From NCBI GenBank assembly GCA_903896595.1, contig CAITYL010000317.1, positions 1-41,491 on the forward strand: a stretch of 41,491 nt of DNA. The letters are read 5' to 3'. Positions 8,119 to 15,308 of the stretch are shown one piece after another. Numbering within the stretch: the first letter of the stretch is position 1; each line of letters begins with the position of its first letter. Position numbers and translations under genes: made by a program. The notes below the pieces were generated by a model. The model was not told the DNA's origin, made no database searches, and saw nothing but the letters and a program-made list of their open reading frames with translations. Origin of the DNA: an uncultured Lentisphaerota bacterium. GTDB taxonomy: Bacteria > Verrucomicrobiota > Lentisphaeria > Oligosphaerales > CAITYL01.

Positions 8119-9503
8119 GAGCGTGCTCCTTTCGCTGGTCGCGGCAGATGCAGACTGGCGTTCTCACCGGCCAGCGCGGCTTCCTTGAAGGCTTCCGAAC
8201 AGGTTGGGTGCGGAAAAATCATCGTTGCGAGGTCCGCAACCGTGCCCTTCATGTTCATCAGGGTCAACGCCGGCGCAAGCCATTCTGCGGCTTGGGCGCC
8301 AACGGCATGCACGCCAAGGATGCGGCCGTCGCTGGCGGCGGACAAGACCTTGATCATGCCCGTCCCGGCCTCGTCGGCCAGCGCCTTGCCACTGGCGGCC
8401 AGCGGAAAGACGCCGCGCTGGTAGGCGATCTGGCGTTCCCGCACCTGTTCCTCGGTCAACCCAACCGCCGCCAGTTGCGGCAGGCTGTAAATGCAGCGTG
8501 GCATCAACTCCAGTTGAACCGCGCACGGCTTCCCCAAGATCTGAGCCATGGCGATTTCCGCTTCGGCATAGGCCGCATGCGCCAGTTGCCAGCCGCCGGC
8601 GACGTCGCCAATGGCGTAGACGTGCGGTAGATTCGTCTCCTGGTGAGAGTCAACCTGGAGGTGGCCCGGCTTGGTCAGGCGCAGGCCCAGCTTGGCGGCA
8701 TCAATTCCGGCAAGCACCGGCTGGCGCCCGATGGCAACCAGGATTTTCTCCGCCGTGATGGTTGTGCCATCGGCCAGGGTCACCATCGTACCGGAGATGC
8801 CCTTGACGGCGCGGCCGAGTTGGAATGTGATCTTGGCGCGCTTGAGTTCGCGTTCCAACACCCCAACCGCTTCACGGTCTTCGCCGGGCAACAACGCATT
8901 CAGCATTTCCACCACCGTCACCTTGGAACCCACTGCGGCGAAGATCGAGGCGAACTCCAAGCCGATCACCCCGCCGCCGATGATGGTTAGTGAAGCGGGC
9001 ACGCGCTCTAACTGCAACAGGGCTGTGCTGTCCAGAATATCCGCGCCAGCCGAGCCGGGCACCGGCAACGAGGCATTGGCCGAGCCGGTGGCGATGATGA
9101 CATCTTTCACCTTGTAGGTTCTATTGGCGGCAGTCACCTCACCCGGAGCGGTCAGCGTGGCGGCGGCGTTGACCACCTGCACCTGATGGCTGGCGAGCAA
9201 ACCGTCAATGCCATGGGTCAATTTCCGGACCACCTCGTCTTTGCCGGCGATCACCTTTTTCCAGCTGAACAACCCGGCGTCCTTGAAAACGCCCGCTGCC
9301 GTTTGCTGACGGATCTCGGCGATCAAAGCCGCCTTGTGCAGCAGATATTTGGTCGGGATGCAGCCCACATTCAGGCAGGTTCCGCCCAGCCGTTTCGCTT
9401 CGAACAGCACGACTTTCAAGCCGTGCCGTGCCGCCATCACCGCCGCGGCATAGCCACCCGGGCCACCGCCCATGATGGCCAGATCATAACGTTCCTCGCT
9501 CAT
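8112..9503 (-). CDS. lpdA: Dihydrolipoyl dehydrogenase (E3)
   Basis: 463-residue flavoprotein disulfide oxidoreductase that reoxidises the dihydrolipoyl arm of 2-oxoacid dehydrogenase complexes with NAD+. It shows the FAD-binding GGGPGG at 12-17, the redox-active pair C43/C48 in GGTCLNVGCIPTK, a second nucleotide-binding GGGVIGLEFA and the C-terminal catalytic HPTCSEAF (more often HPTLSE). Length is normal. It starts 4 bases after the E2 stop and overlaps the isomerase gene, which makes E2, E3, isomerase and kinase one transcription unit. Confidence 0.96.
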   Translation of the reverse strand: MSEERYDLAIMGGGPGGYAAAVMAARHGLKVVLFEAKRLGGTCLNVGCIPTKYLLHKAALIAEIRQQTAAGVFKDAGLFSWKKVIAGKDEVVRKLTHGIDGLLASHQVQVVNAAATLTAPGEVTAANRTYKVKDVIIATGSANASLPVPGSAGADILDSTALLQLERVPASLTIIGGGVIGLEFASIFAAVGSKVTVVEMLNALLPGEDREAVGVLERELKRAKITFQLGRAVKGISGTMVTLADGTTITAEKILVAIGRQPVLAGIDAAKLGLRLTKPGHLQVDSHQETNLPHVYAIGDVAGGWQLAHAAYAEAEIAMAQILGKPCAVQLELMPRCIYSLPQLAAVGLTEEQVRERQIAYQRGVFPLAASGKALADEAGTGMIKVLSAASDGRILGVHAVGAQAAEWLAPALTLMNMKGTVADLATMIFPHPTCSEAFKEAALAGENASLHLPRPAKGARSC

Positions 9504-9507
9504 ACCC

Positions 9508-10653
9508 TTATTTCCCTTGTAACAGCAGCAATTCCGGCGCTTCCAAATAACTTTTCAGCTTATGCAGGAAGCCGGCGCCCGCCGCGCCGTCAATGATGCG
9601 ATGATCGAAGCTCCCCGTAATGCTCATTTGCCGGTCGGCGCGAATCGCCCCGACAGCCAGGATACACGCTTCCGGCGGATTGATGATGGCGGTGAAGCGC
9701 TTGACCCCAAAGCCCCCCAAATTCGACAGGGTAATGGTGCCACCAGAGATCAATTCGCCGATGTTCTTGCCGCTCTTTGCTTGTTCAATATTGTTTGCAT
9801 TAGCGACCGCCAGTTCGAACAGTGAGCGATTTCCGGCATCGCGGACCACCGGCACCACCAAGCCCTGAGGCAGGCTTACCGCCAAGCCGAAATTGACCTT
9901 GCGGTACTGCCGGATCGTGTCCCCGCGCCAGCTTGAATTGATTACGGGGTAGTCCGTAATGGCGCGGCAAACCGCCGACATGATCAGATCGTTGAAACTG
10001 ACTTTGGACACGGAACCGAGCGTTTTCCGCACGTCCATGGCACGGCCCATCTCCACCTCAATTTCGGCCGTGAACACAGGAATGGTCGTCACGCTTTCCA
10101 GCAGCCGTTGGGCGATCGTCCGCCGCATCTTAGTCACCGGAATCTCGATAGCGTCCACGGTGTTATCCTGGGCGATGAACGCCGCCACCGCCGCGCGTTT
10201 CAACGGCAACGTTGCCCCCCTCGCCACCACCGCCGTCAAGGGGACGGCATGCTCGCGCGCCAGCACTCGCGCCGCCGGAGACGCCGTGACTTTGCCACGG
10301 GCCGGAGGTTCCACGGCCGCGTCCGGTTTGACTAAAATCGGGCGATATTCGTCTTCGGCGGAAGCGGCCGCCGGCGCTGGCGCCGGGGGCGCGTCAGCGG
10401 CTGGAACGGCTTCCCCCGCCGCCCCGACCCAGGCGACCAGCGCCTTGGCCGGCACGCTCGCGCCCTCCTCGTAATAGCGGGTCAGCAACACCCCGCTGGC
10501 GCAGCTTTCAATCTCCAGCACCGCCTTGTCGGTTTCGACATCGAAGAGGATGTCGCCTTGCACGACGGCGTCGCCGACCTGTTTATGCCAGTGCCGCAGC
10601 ACCACCTCATCGGTCGTCTGTCCGCCTGCGGGCATGATGATTCGGGTCGCCAT
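9508..10653 (-). CDS. 2-oxoacid dehydrogenase E2 (dihydrolipoamide acyltransferase)
   Basis: 381-residue E2 core of a pyruvate- or acetoin-dehydrogenase type complex. It has a single N-terminal lipoyl domain with the lipoyl-lysine K43 in ETDKAVLEIES, an Ala/Pro-rich linker (about 90-115), an E3/E1-binding domain (TASPAARVLAREHAV), and the catalytic acyltransferase domain ending with the HxxxDG motif as DHRIIDGAAG. The start ATG lies 2 bases after the aldolase stop and overlaps an AAGGTG ribosome-binding sequence formed by the end of that gene. Substrate specificity (pyruvate, acetoin or branched chain) cannot be fixed, but the E1 subunits are encoded just upstream. Confidence 0.93.
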   Translation of the reverse strand: MATRIIMPAGGQTTDEVVLRHWHKQVGDAVVQGDILFDVETDKAVLEIESCASGVLLTRYYEEGASVPAKALVAWVGAAGEAVPAADAPPAPAPAAASAEDEYRPILVKPDAAVEPPARGKVTASPAARVLAREHAVPLTAVVARGATLPLKRAAVAAFIAQDNTVDAIEIPVTKMRRTIAQRLLESVTTIPVFTAEIEVEMGRAMDVRKTLGSVSKVSFNDLIMSAVCRAITDYPVINSSWRGDTIRQYRKVNFGLAVSLPQGLVVPVVRDAGNRSLFELAVANANNIEQAKSGKNIGELISGGTITLSNLGGFGVKRFTAIINPPEACILAVGAIRADRQMSITGSFDHRIIDGAAGAGFLHKLKSYLEAPELLLLQGK

Positions 10654-10655
10654 GG

Positions 10656-11561
10656 TTACACCTTGAACGCTTGGTTTTCACTGCGGAACAGCCGAAGGAA
10701 GCCGGCGACTTCCCGACTCATGGCCTCCCGTGCCGCCATCAGCACATCCGCGGGGCCGCCCCGGCCGACCAAGTCGTGCGGATCCACCTTGGAGACATCG
10801 GCGCCCAACTGTTGCTTCAGCGTGTTGATGAAGACGCGCTTGAGCACGGTGCCGACATTGACCTTGGCGATCCCCAAGTCAATCACCTTGGCGAAGTCCG
10901 CCGGCGCCACTCCGGTGCCGCCATGCAGCACCAGGGGCACGGGCACTTTCCGGCGCAATTCCTGGAGCAGCTTGAAATCCACCCCGGACTTCGCACCTTC
11001 AAGCAAGTGTACGTTGCCGATGGCAACCGCCAAGGCGTCAACCCCGGTCTCCTTGACAAACCATGCGGCCTGGTCCGGGTCGGTGAGCGAGCCGCTGCTC
11101 ATTTTTCCCGTGGCAACGTCCGCCGTCGGCAATTCGCCGAGCTCCGCCTCGACCGCCGCCTCGCAGTAGTGCGCGGTTTGCACCAGATATTGATTGACCT
11201 CGACCAAGTGCTCAAGGGTGGCATGCTCCTTGACATACATCACCGCGTTGAAGCCCGCCTTGAGCCCGTTCACTAGAATCGGCAGATGATCCGCCTCGTT
11301 CAACAACAGGGCCACCGGCACCTTGGCACGTTCCGCCACCCTTTTTCCCAGTGCCCCGTAATGGTAGATATCCTCCGGACGGCGCCGCGCCGGATTGTCC
11401 ACGAACATGCCGGAAAAGCCGATGATGATCGGGGAGTTGAGGTCTTCCGCCGCATCCACCACCGCCAGCAACGATTCCACATTCCAGGCTTCAAAGTAGC
11501 CAACGGCGTAGTGATGGTCCTGCGCGTGGCGCATCAAGGTTGTCATGGGCACGAACGACAT
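10656..11561 (-). CDS. Divergent class II fructose-bisphosphate aldolase-like protein
   Basis: 301-residue protein of the class II ketose-bisphosphate aldolase family. The phosphate- and zinc-site motifs GNVHLLEGAK (H185), VLHGGTGV (H213) and KVNVGT are present. The usual HLDHG block, which carries the catalytic Asp and a zinc His, reads LLLNEADHL at 86-93. Aligned without gaps Asp/His becomes Asn/Glu; alternatively the DH at 91-92 is displaced by three residues. Activity as a normal aldolase is therefore uncertain. A good ribosome-binding site (AGGAG, about 9 bases) precedes the ATG. The gene sits between the E1 genes and E2, which is unusual for a dehydrogenase operon and suggests a link between triose or pyruvate formation and its oxidation. 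Confidence 0.85.
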   Translation of the reverse strand: MSFVPMTTLMRHAQDHHYAVGYFEAWNVESLLAVVDAAEDLNSPIIIGFSGMFVDNPARRRPEDIYHYGALGKRVAERAKVPVALLLNEADHLPILVNGLKAGFNAVMYVKEHATLEHLVEVNQYLVQTAHYCEAAVEAELGELPTADVATGKMSSGSLTDPDQAAWFVKETGVDALAVAIGNVHLLEGAKSGVDFKLLQELRRKVPVPLVLHGGTGVAPADFAKVIDLGIAKVNVGTVLKRVFINTLKQQLGADVSKVDPHDLVGRGGPADVLMAAREAMSREVAGFLRLFRSENQAFKV

Positions 11562-11626
11562 CGTCTTATTCTCCTAAGTTATTGAGGTTCTTGCAAAACC
11601 ACCTTTTTCCGGCGGGGGATGGGGGG

Positions 11627-11661
11627 CGTGATACGTGATGCGTGATACGTGATACGTGAAA
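11627..11661. repeat. Tandem 7-bp repeat CGTGATA x5
   Basis: Five consecutive units CGTGATA/CGTGATG/CGTGAAA in perfect 7-bp register, 65 bases upstream of the aldolase start on its 5' side. A perfect CGTCA-G-TGACG palindrome lies close by at 11679-11689. No sigma70 promoter could be assigned here. Confidence 0.85.
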
Positions 11662-11745
11662 AATATCCGAGCCCGGAACGTCAGTGACGGGTCAACAATC
11701 AAAAGCTGAAATTAAGAAAGCGGAAATGACTTGGCTTACGGTTTT

Positions 11746-11993
11746 CCTTTCGCGGTCCTTAGCGTTCTTTCGCGGTTAATTTCTGTGGCAAAGGGCTTGC
11801 CGCCCGCCAGCTCGAAAACGTCAGGGTCGGAAGAGCGCGATGCAATCGCTTTGCTACAAGAGCATGCCGTCTGGTTTATTCACCATGAAGCGCATGAAGG
11901 TTATGAAGGTTTTTTGGGGGAGGCATGACGCCAACCCAAAACCCCTGATTTTAAGCTTCCCTTCTTCATGATCTTCATGTCCTTCATGGTGGA
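11746..11993. repeat. CATGAAG / CTTTCGCGG short-period repeats with inverted arms
   Basis: Bases 11746-11780 hold CTTTCGCGG-type units. Bases 11881-11909 hold three ATGAAG units starting CACCATGAAG, and 11961-11993 hold their inverse ending CTTCATGGTGG, giving an inverted pair around a loop of about 50 bases. These fill most of the 509-base gap 11562-12070. The short frame at 11731-11928 has no protein-like character and is not called. Confidence 0.72.
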
Positions 11994-12016
11994 GATACAT
12001 AATCCCGGCCAGGGCG

Positions 12017-12046
12017 ATAGCCTACAGCCTAAAACGCTTCAGCCTC
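12017..12046 (-). repeat. 3'-flank repeat (AGGCTGAAG...TTAGGCTGTAGGCT type)
   Basis: On the minus strand this reads GAGGCTGAAGC, four bases, then TTAGGCTGTAGGCT. It lies 24 bases after the E1 beta stop codon and in the sense of that gene. Nearly the same sequence follows the M48 protease gene (27930-27964), and a shorter form follows carB (34311-34330). Confidence 0.75.
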
Positions 12047-12070
12047 CCTGTCCCCAGTGGGACGGGTGTG

Positions 12071-13090
12071 TTATTTTTTCATTAACGCGCGAATTTCATC
12101 GGCGATCCGTTGCGCCGAGGGCACCACGTAATTTTCCATGATGGGCGCAAAGGGGATGGGCACGTCAAAGGTGGCGACCCGGACAATCGGCGCGTCCAAA
12201 TGATAAATCGCCGTCTCGGCGATGGTGGCGGCGACCTCCGCGCCCCAGCCGTTGCGCTTGGTGTCTTCCTCGACGATGACCAGGCGCGAGGTCTTGGCAA
12301 TCGACTTGACCACCATGGCGTAGTCGAACGGCACCAGCGAGCGCGGGTCAATGACCTCGACGCTGATTCCTTCCGCCTCCAGCACCTTCGCCGCCTCCAG
12401 CGCCTTGTACTGCATGAGCAGGTTCGCCACCACGGTCACATCGGTGCCTTCACGCCGGATCACCGCTTCGCCGAAGGGAATGGTGTAATCCTCGTCCGGC
12501 ACCTCGCCAATCGGGCTCAAGGCGTCCTTTTCCGCCCGGTTGCCCTTGCTGCCATAGAGCAACTTATGCTCAAACATCAAGACCGGACTGTCGTCGCGCA
12601 CCGCTGTTTTCAACATCCCCTTGGCATCGTAGGCGGTGGCCGGACAAATCACCTTCAGCCCCGGCACTTTGGTGAAAAAGCCTTCCAGACTCTGGGCATG
12701 CTGGGCGCCGCGGGTGGTGGCGCCAATGGGCGCCCGCATGACCATCGGAACTTTGACCGCGCCGCCCGACATATAAGTCATCTTGGCGGCCTGATTGACC
12801 AGTTGGTCCATCATGCAAAAGAGGAAATCGCCGTACTGGACATCGGCAATCGGGCGCATCCCGGTCATGGCGGCGCCAACCGCCGCCCCGGCGATCATGA
12901 TCTCGGAAATCGGCGTGTCGAGGATACGGTCGTGCCCGAACTCCTTTGACAATCCCAGGGTGACCGTGAACGCGCCACCGAAACCACCCTCGATGTCGAT
13001 ATCTTCGCCGATACAAAAGATGCGTTCGTCGCGCCGCATCTCTTCGGCAATGGCGCTGCGCAGCGCCTCGGCAATGGACATTTTAGCCAT
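12071..13090 (-). CDS. 2-oxoacid dehydrogenase E1 component, beta subunit
   Basis: 339-residue beta subunit of a heterotetrameric thiamine-pyrophosphate E1, of pyruvate dehydrogenase PdhB or acetoin dehydrogenase AcoB type. It matches along its length: GEDIDIEGGFGGAFTVT near 28-44, DTPISE, TRGAQHAQSLEGFF (the conserved GAQHxQS segment), and the C-terminal transketolase-like domain with VIDPRSLVPFD and VPIPFAP. The start ATG at 13090 is preceded by GGAGGT, which overlaps the stop of E1 alpha. It is separated from the aldolase-E2-E3 genes by a 509-base repeat-rich gap, so the dehydrogenase genes lie in two blocks. Confidence 0.94.
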   Translation of the reverse strand: MAKMSIAEALRSAIAEEMRRDERIFCIGEDIDIEGGFGGAFTVTLGLSKEFGHDRILDTPISEIMIAGAAVGAAMTGMRPIADVQYGDFLFCMMDQLVNQAAKMTYMSGGAVKVPMVMRAPIGATTRGAQHAQSLEGFFTKVPGLKVICPATAYDAKGMLKTAVRDDSPVLMFEHKLLYGSKGNRAEKDALSPIGEVPDEDYTIPFGEAVIRREGTDVTVVANLLMQYKALEAAKVLEAEGISVEVIDPRSLVPFDYAMVVKSIAKTSRLVIVEEDTKRNGWGAEVAATIAETAIYHLDAPIVRVATFDVPIPFAPIMENYVVPSAQRIADEIRALMKK

Positions 13091-13092
13091 GA

Positions 13093-14100
13093 TCAGTTAC
13101 CTCCAAAATAAACGTGCTTGAGCCCGTCTTCCGGTTTGGGATCAGGCGAGGCCTTGGCAAAAGCAATGGCGGCATCGAGCTGCGCTTCCACCCGCTGGTC
13201 GCAGTCGTCCAACTGGGCCGCCGCCTTGGGGTACGTCTCCAAAATGCGTTCACGGGCGATTTTCACCGGCTCGCGCTTCAGCCACTTGGCGGCCTCCTCT
13301 TTCGGACGGTAGCCGCAGGCGTCGTTGCGGGAGTGCCCGCCGATCCGGTAGGTTTTCAATTCGACCAACGTCGGACCGCCGCCGCCGCGGGCGCGCGCCA
13401 CCGCCTCATCCGCGGCCACCTGCACCGCGAAAACATCGTTGCCATCGACAATCATGCCAGGCATGCCATAAGCCGCCGCGCGATCCGCGACGTTGAGGAC
13501 CTTCATCACCTTGCCCACGGGGGTGCTGGCGCCGTAAAGGTTGTTTTCACAGGCGAAGACCACCGGCAGATCCCAGATGCTGGCGGCATTCAACGATTCG
13601 TGGAACGCGCCTTCGTTGCTGGCGCCGTCACCAAAAAAGCAGACCACCACGTTTTGCGTTTTGCGCATCTTGCAGGACAGGCCGATCCCGACCGCCAGCG
13701 GCATGCCGCCCCCGACAATGGCGATGGCCGGCACCGCGCCGACGGCCAGGTCGCCGGTGTGCATCGCGCCGCCGTATGCCTTGCAGCAGCCGGTGGTCTT
13801 GGCAAACATCTCGGCCATCATCGCATTCAAATCGACACCCTTGGCCAGACAATGCCCGGCCGGACGGTGGGTGCTGGTCATGTAATCCTCAACCCCCAGA
13901 TGATTGAGCATGCCGACGGCGCACGCCTCCTGGCCGTGGGACTGGTGGATCGTTCCCGGCATGACGCCTTCCAGGAACAGGTAGTAAATCCGTTCTTCGT
14001 AGCGCCGGATCAGGCGAACTTTCTCGTACATGCCCAGCGCTTCGGTCAAGGGCGGCAATGGTTTGATTTTCATTGTGTCACATTCCTGCATGGTTTGCAT
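13093..14100 (-). CDS. 2-oxoacid dehydrogenase E1 component, alpha subunit
   Basis: 335-residue alpha subunit of the same E1. The TPP motif starts GDGASNEGAFHESLNAAS at 157 and ends in ENN at 185-187, and the phosphorylation-loop region reads YRIGGHSRNDACGYR. Together with the beta subunit it decarboxylates pyruvate or a related 2-oxoacid and transfers the acyl group to E2 lipoate. Three starts are possible: ATG 14100, 14091 and 14073. A GAGGTG sequence overlapping the stop of the upstream gene favours 14091, while AGGAA favours 14073. The outer start is given. The gene begins within 6 bases of the end of the URO-D-like gene, which implies cotranscription. Confidence 0.94.
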   Translation of the reverse strand: MQTMQECDTMKIKPLPPLTEALGMYEKVRLIRRYEERIYYLFLEGVMPGTIHQSHGQEACAVGMLNHLGVEDYMTSTHRPAGHCLAKGVDLNAMMAEMFAKTTGCCKAYGGAMHTGDLAVGAVPAIAIVGGGMPLAVGIGLSCKMRKTQNVVVCFFGDGASNEGAFHESLNAASIWDLPVVFACENNLYGASTPVGKVMKVLNVADRAAAYGMPGMIVDGNDVFAVQVAADEAVARARGGGGPTLVELKTYRIGGHSRNDACGYRPKEEAAKWLKREPVKIARERILETYPKAAAQLDDCDQRVEAQLDAAIAFAKASPDPKPEDGLKHVYFGGN

Positions 14101-14105
14101 TCACC

Positions 14106-15257
14106 TCATACGCCGCGAGGGTTCACGGCCGGCCGGCCGTATTCCACGGCCGCTTCAGTCAGGGCCGCCAGATTCTCGACCGGCGTCCCCGGGCAGACGT
14201 TGGCGCCATCGCCAAGCATCAGGCCGCCGCACGGTGCCATGGCCTCCAGCGCCGCCCGCGCCGCCTGCTTCACCTCTGCCTTCGTGCCATTCAGCATCAA
14301 CATGGGGCTGATATTGCCCCACAGCAAAACTTTGCCGCCGAGGTTCTCGGCCGCCACCTTGGGATCAACGACATAACCGAAGAGATCCAGGCTCGTGATC
14401 TGAAGATCCTCCACCAACGCCTGATGCAGGTGCGCGCTCGGCCCGCACATATGCACACCACGGGAAGCCGAGGCGTCGAACAGCCGCCGCGTGTAAGGAA
14501 CGCAGAACTCCTTGAACATGGCCGGCGACATCACGGTGGCGGTGTCTTCAGCGACCCCGCCAATGCCGCTCCAAGCCTGATGGTCGAGTTTCAGGAAGTG
14601 GCGCTGGGCCGCGATGAGCGTGTCGGTGATTCGGCCCAGAAAGCGGTGGCAGGCCTCCGGGTATTCCGACTGCCAGTAATAGAACTCCACCCCGACCAGG
14701 TCGATGGCAATCATGTGCGGACTCAGACCGCTGATACCGGGACTGTTCACCCTCACCTGTCCTTCGACGCCGTTGAAGGTGAGCCGGGTGTTGCGCGCCA
14801 ATTCACGCATCTCCCGGCTCCATTCGATCGCCTGTTTCCAAAGCCCGGTGCCGGGCGCCGGCATCGGGTGGCGTTCCATCTGTTCAACACTGGTGATGAC
14901 GGGACGGCTGTGCAGCGTCTCGTCCTCCGGCCATGCGATCTCCGCTCCGAACGCCGCGGCATCCAGGATGTTGTCGAAATACGGGCCCACCCAAAGCGTG
15001 GTGCCGGTGCAGAGCAGATCTTCCGGAATGTTCTCAATCCGGTATTTCAGAAACTGCAACTGCCAGTGATAATGCTCTTGGACGCTTTTGAAAATCGTGT
15101 TGTACGGGATATGAAAAATGGGGGTGAAGTAACGCGGCACGAGGCAAAAGCCAACCGGCACGCGATCCACGTAGCGGTAGGAACTCCGCGCTTTCATGCG
15201 TTTCCGGTTGAGTTCCATTTTTTCAACCGGATAGTCAATATTGAGTCCGAATTTCAT
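14106..15257 (-). CDS. MtaA-like zinc methyltransferase / URO-D superfamily protein
   Basis: 383-residue URO-D/MtaA superfamily protein. It has all three residues expected of the zinc site of corrinoid:thiol methyltransferases: H269 and C271 in GVHMCGPS, and C355 in GDGANVCPGTPVENL. In MtaA-type enzymes this zinc activates the thiol that accepts a methyl group from a methyl-corrinoid protein. No corrinoid protein or partner methyltransferase is encoded nearby, so the partner is unknown. It is immediately upstream of the E1 alpha gene, with overlapping translation signals, and downstream of the large glycosidase-like lipoprotein, so it belongs to the sugar block. Similar orphan genes beside glycoside hydrolases are common in Lentisphaerota-like genomes (family knowledge). 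Confidence 0.85.
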   Translation of the reverse strand: MKFGLNIDYPVEKMELNRKRMKARSSYRYVDRVPVGFCLVPRYFTPIFHIPYNTIFKSVQEHYHWQLQFLKYRIENIPEDLLCTGTTLWVGPYFDNILDAAAFGAEIAWPEDETLHSRPVITSVEQMERHPMPAPGTGLWKQAIEWSREMRELARNTRLTFNGVEGQVRVNSPGISGLSPHMIAIDLVGVEFYYWQSEYPEACHRFLGRITDTLIAAQRHFLKLDHQAWSGIGGVAEDTATVMSPAMFKEFCVPYTRRLFDASASRGVHMCGPSAHLHQALVEDLQITSLDLFGYVVDPKVAAENLGGKVLLWGNISPMLMLNGTKAEVKQAARAALEAMAPCGGLMLGDGANVCPGTPVENLAALTEAAVEYGRPAVNPRGV

Positions 15258-15308
15258 GGGCTTCTTATCTTTTGCGCGCCGCGCGATTTTTTCAGAACCG
15301 CCTTATAA

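Noticed and set aside
11731-11928. Small plus-strand ORF in the gap between aldolase and E1 beta
   Set aside because: It is made of the short-period repeats and has no supporting start signal.
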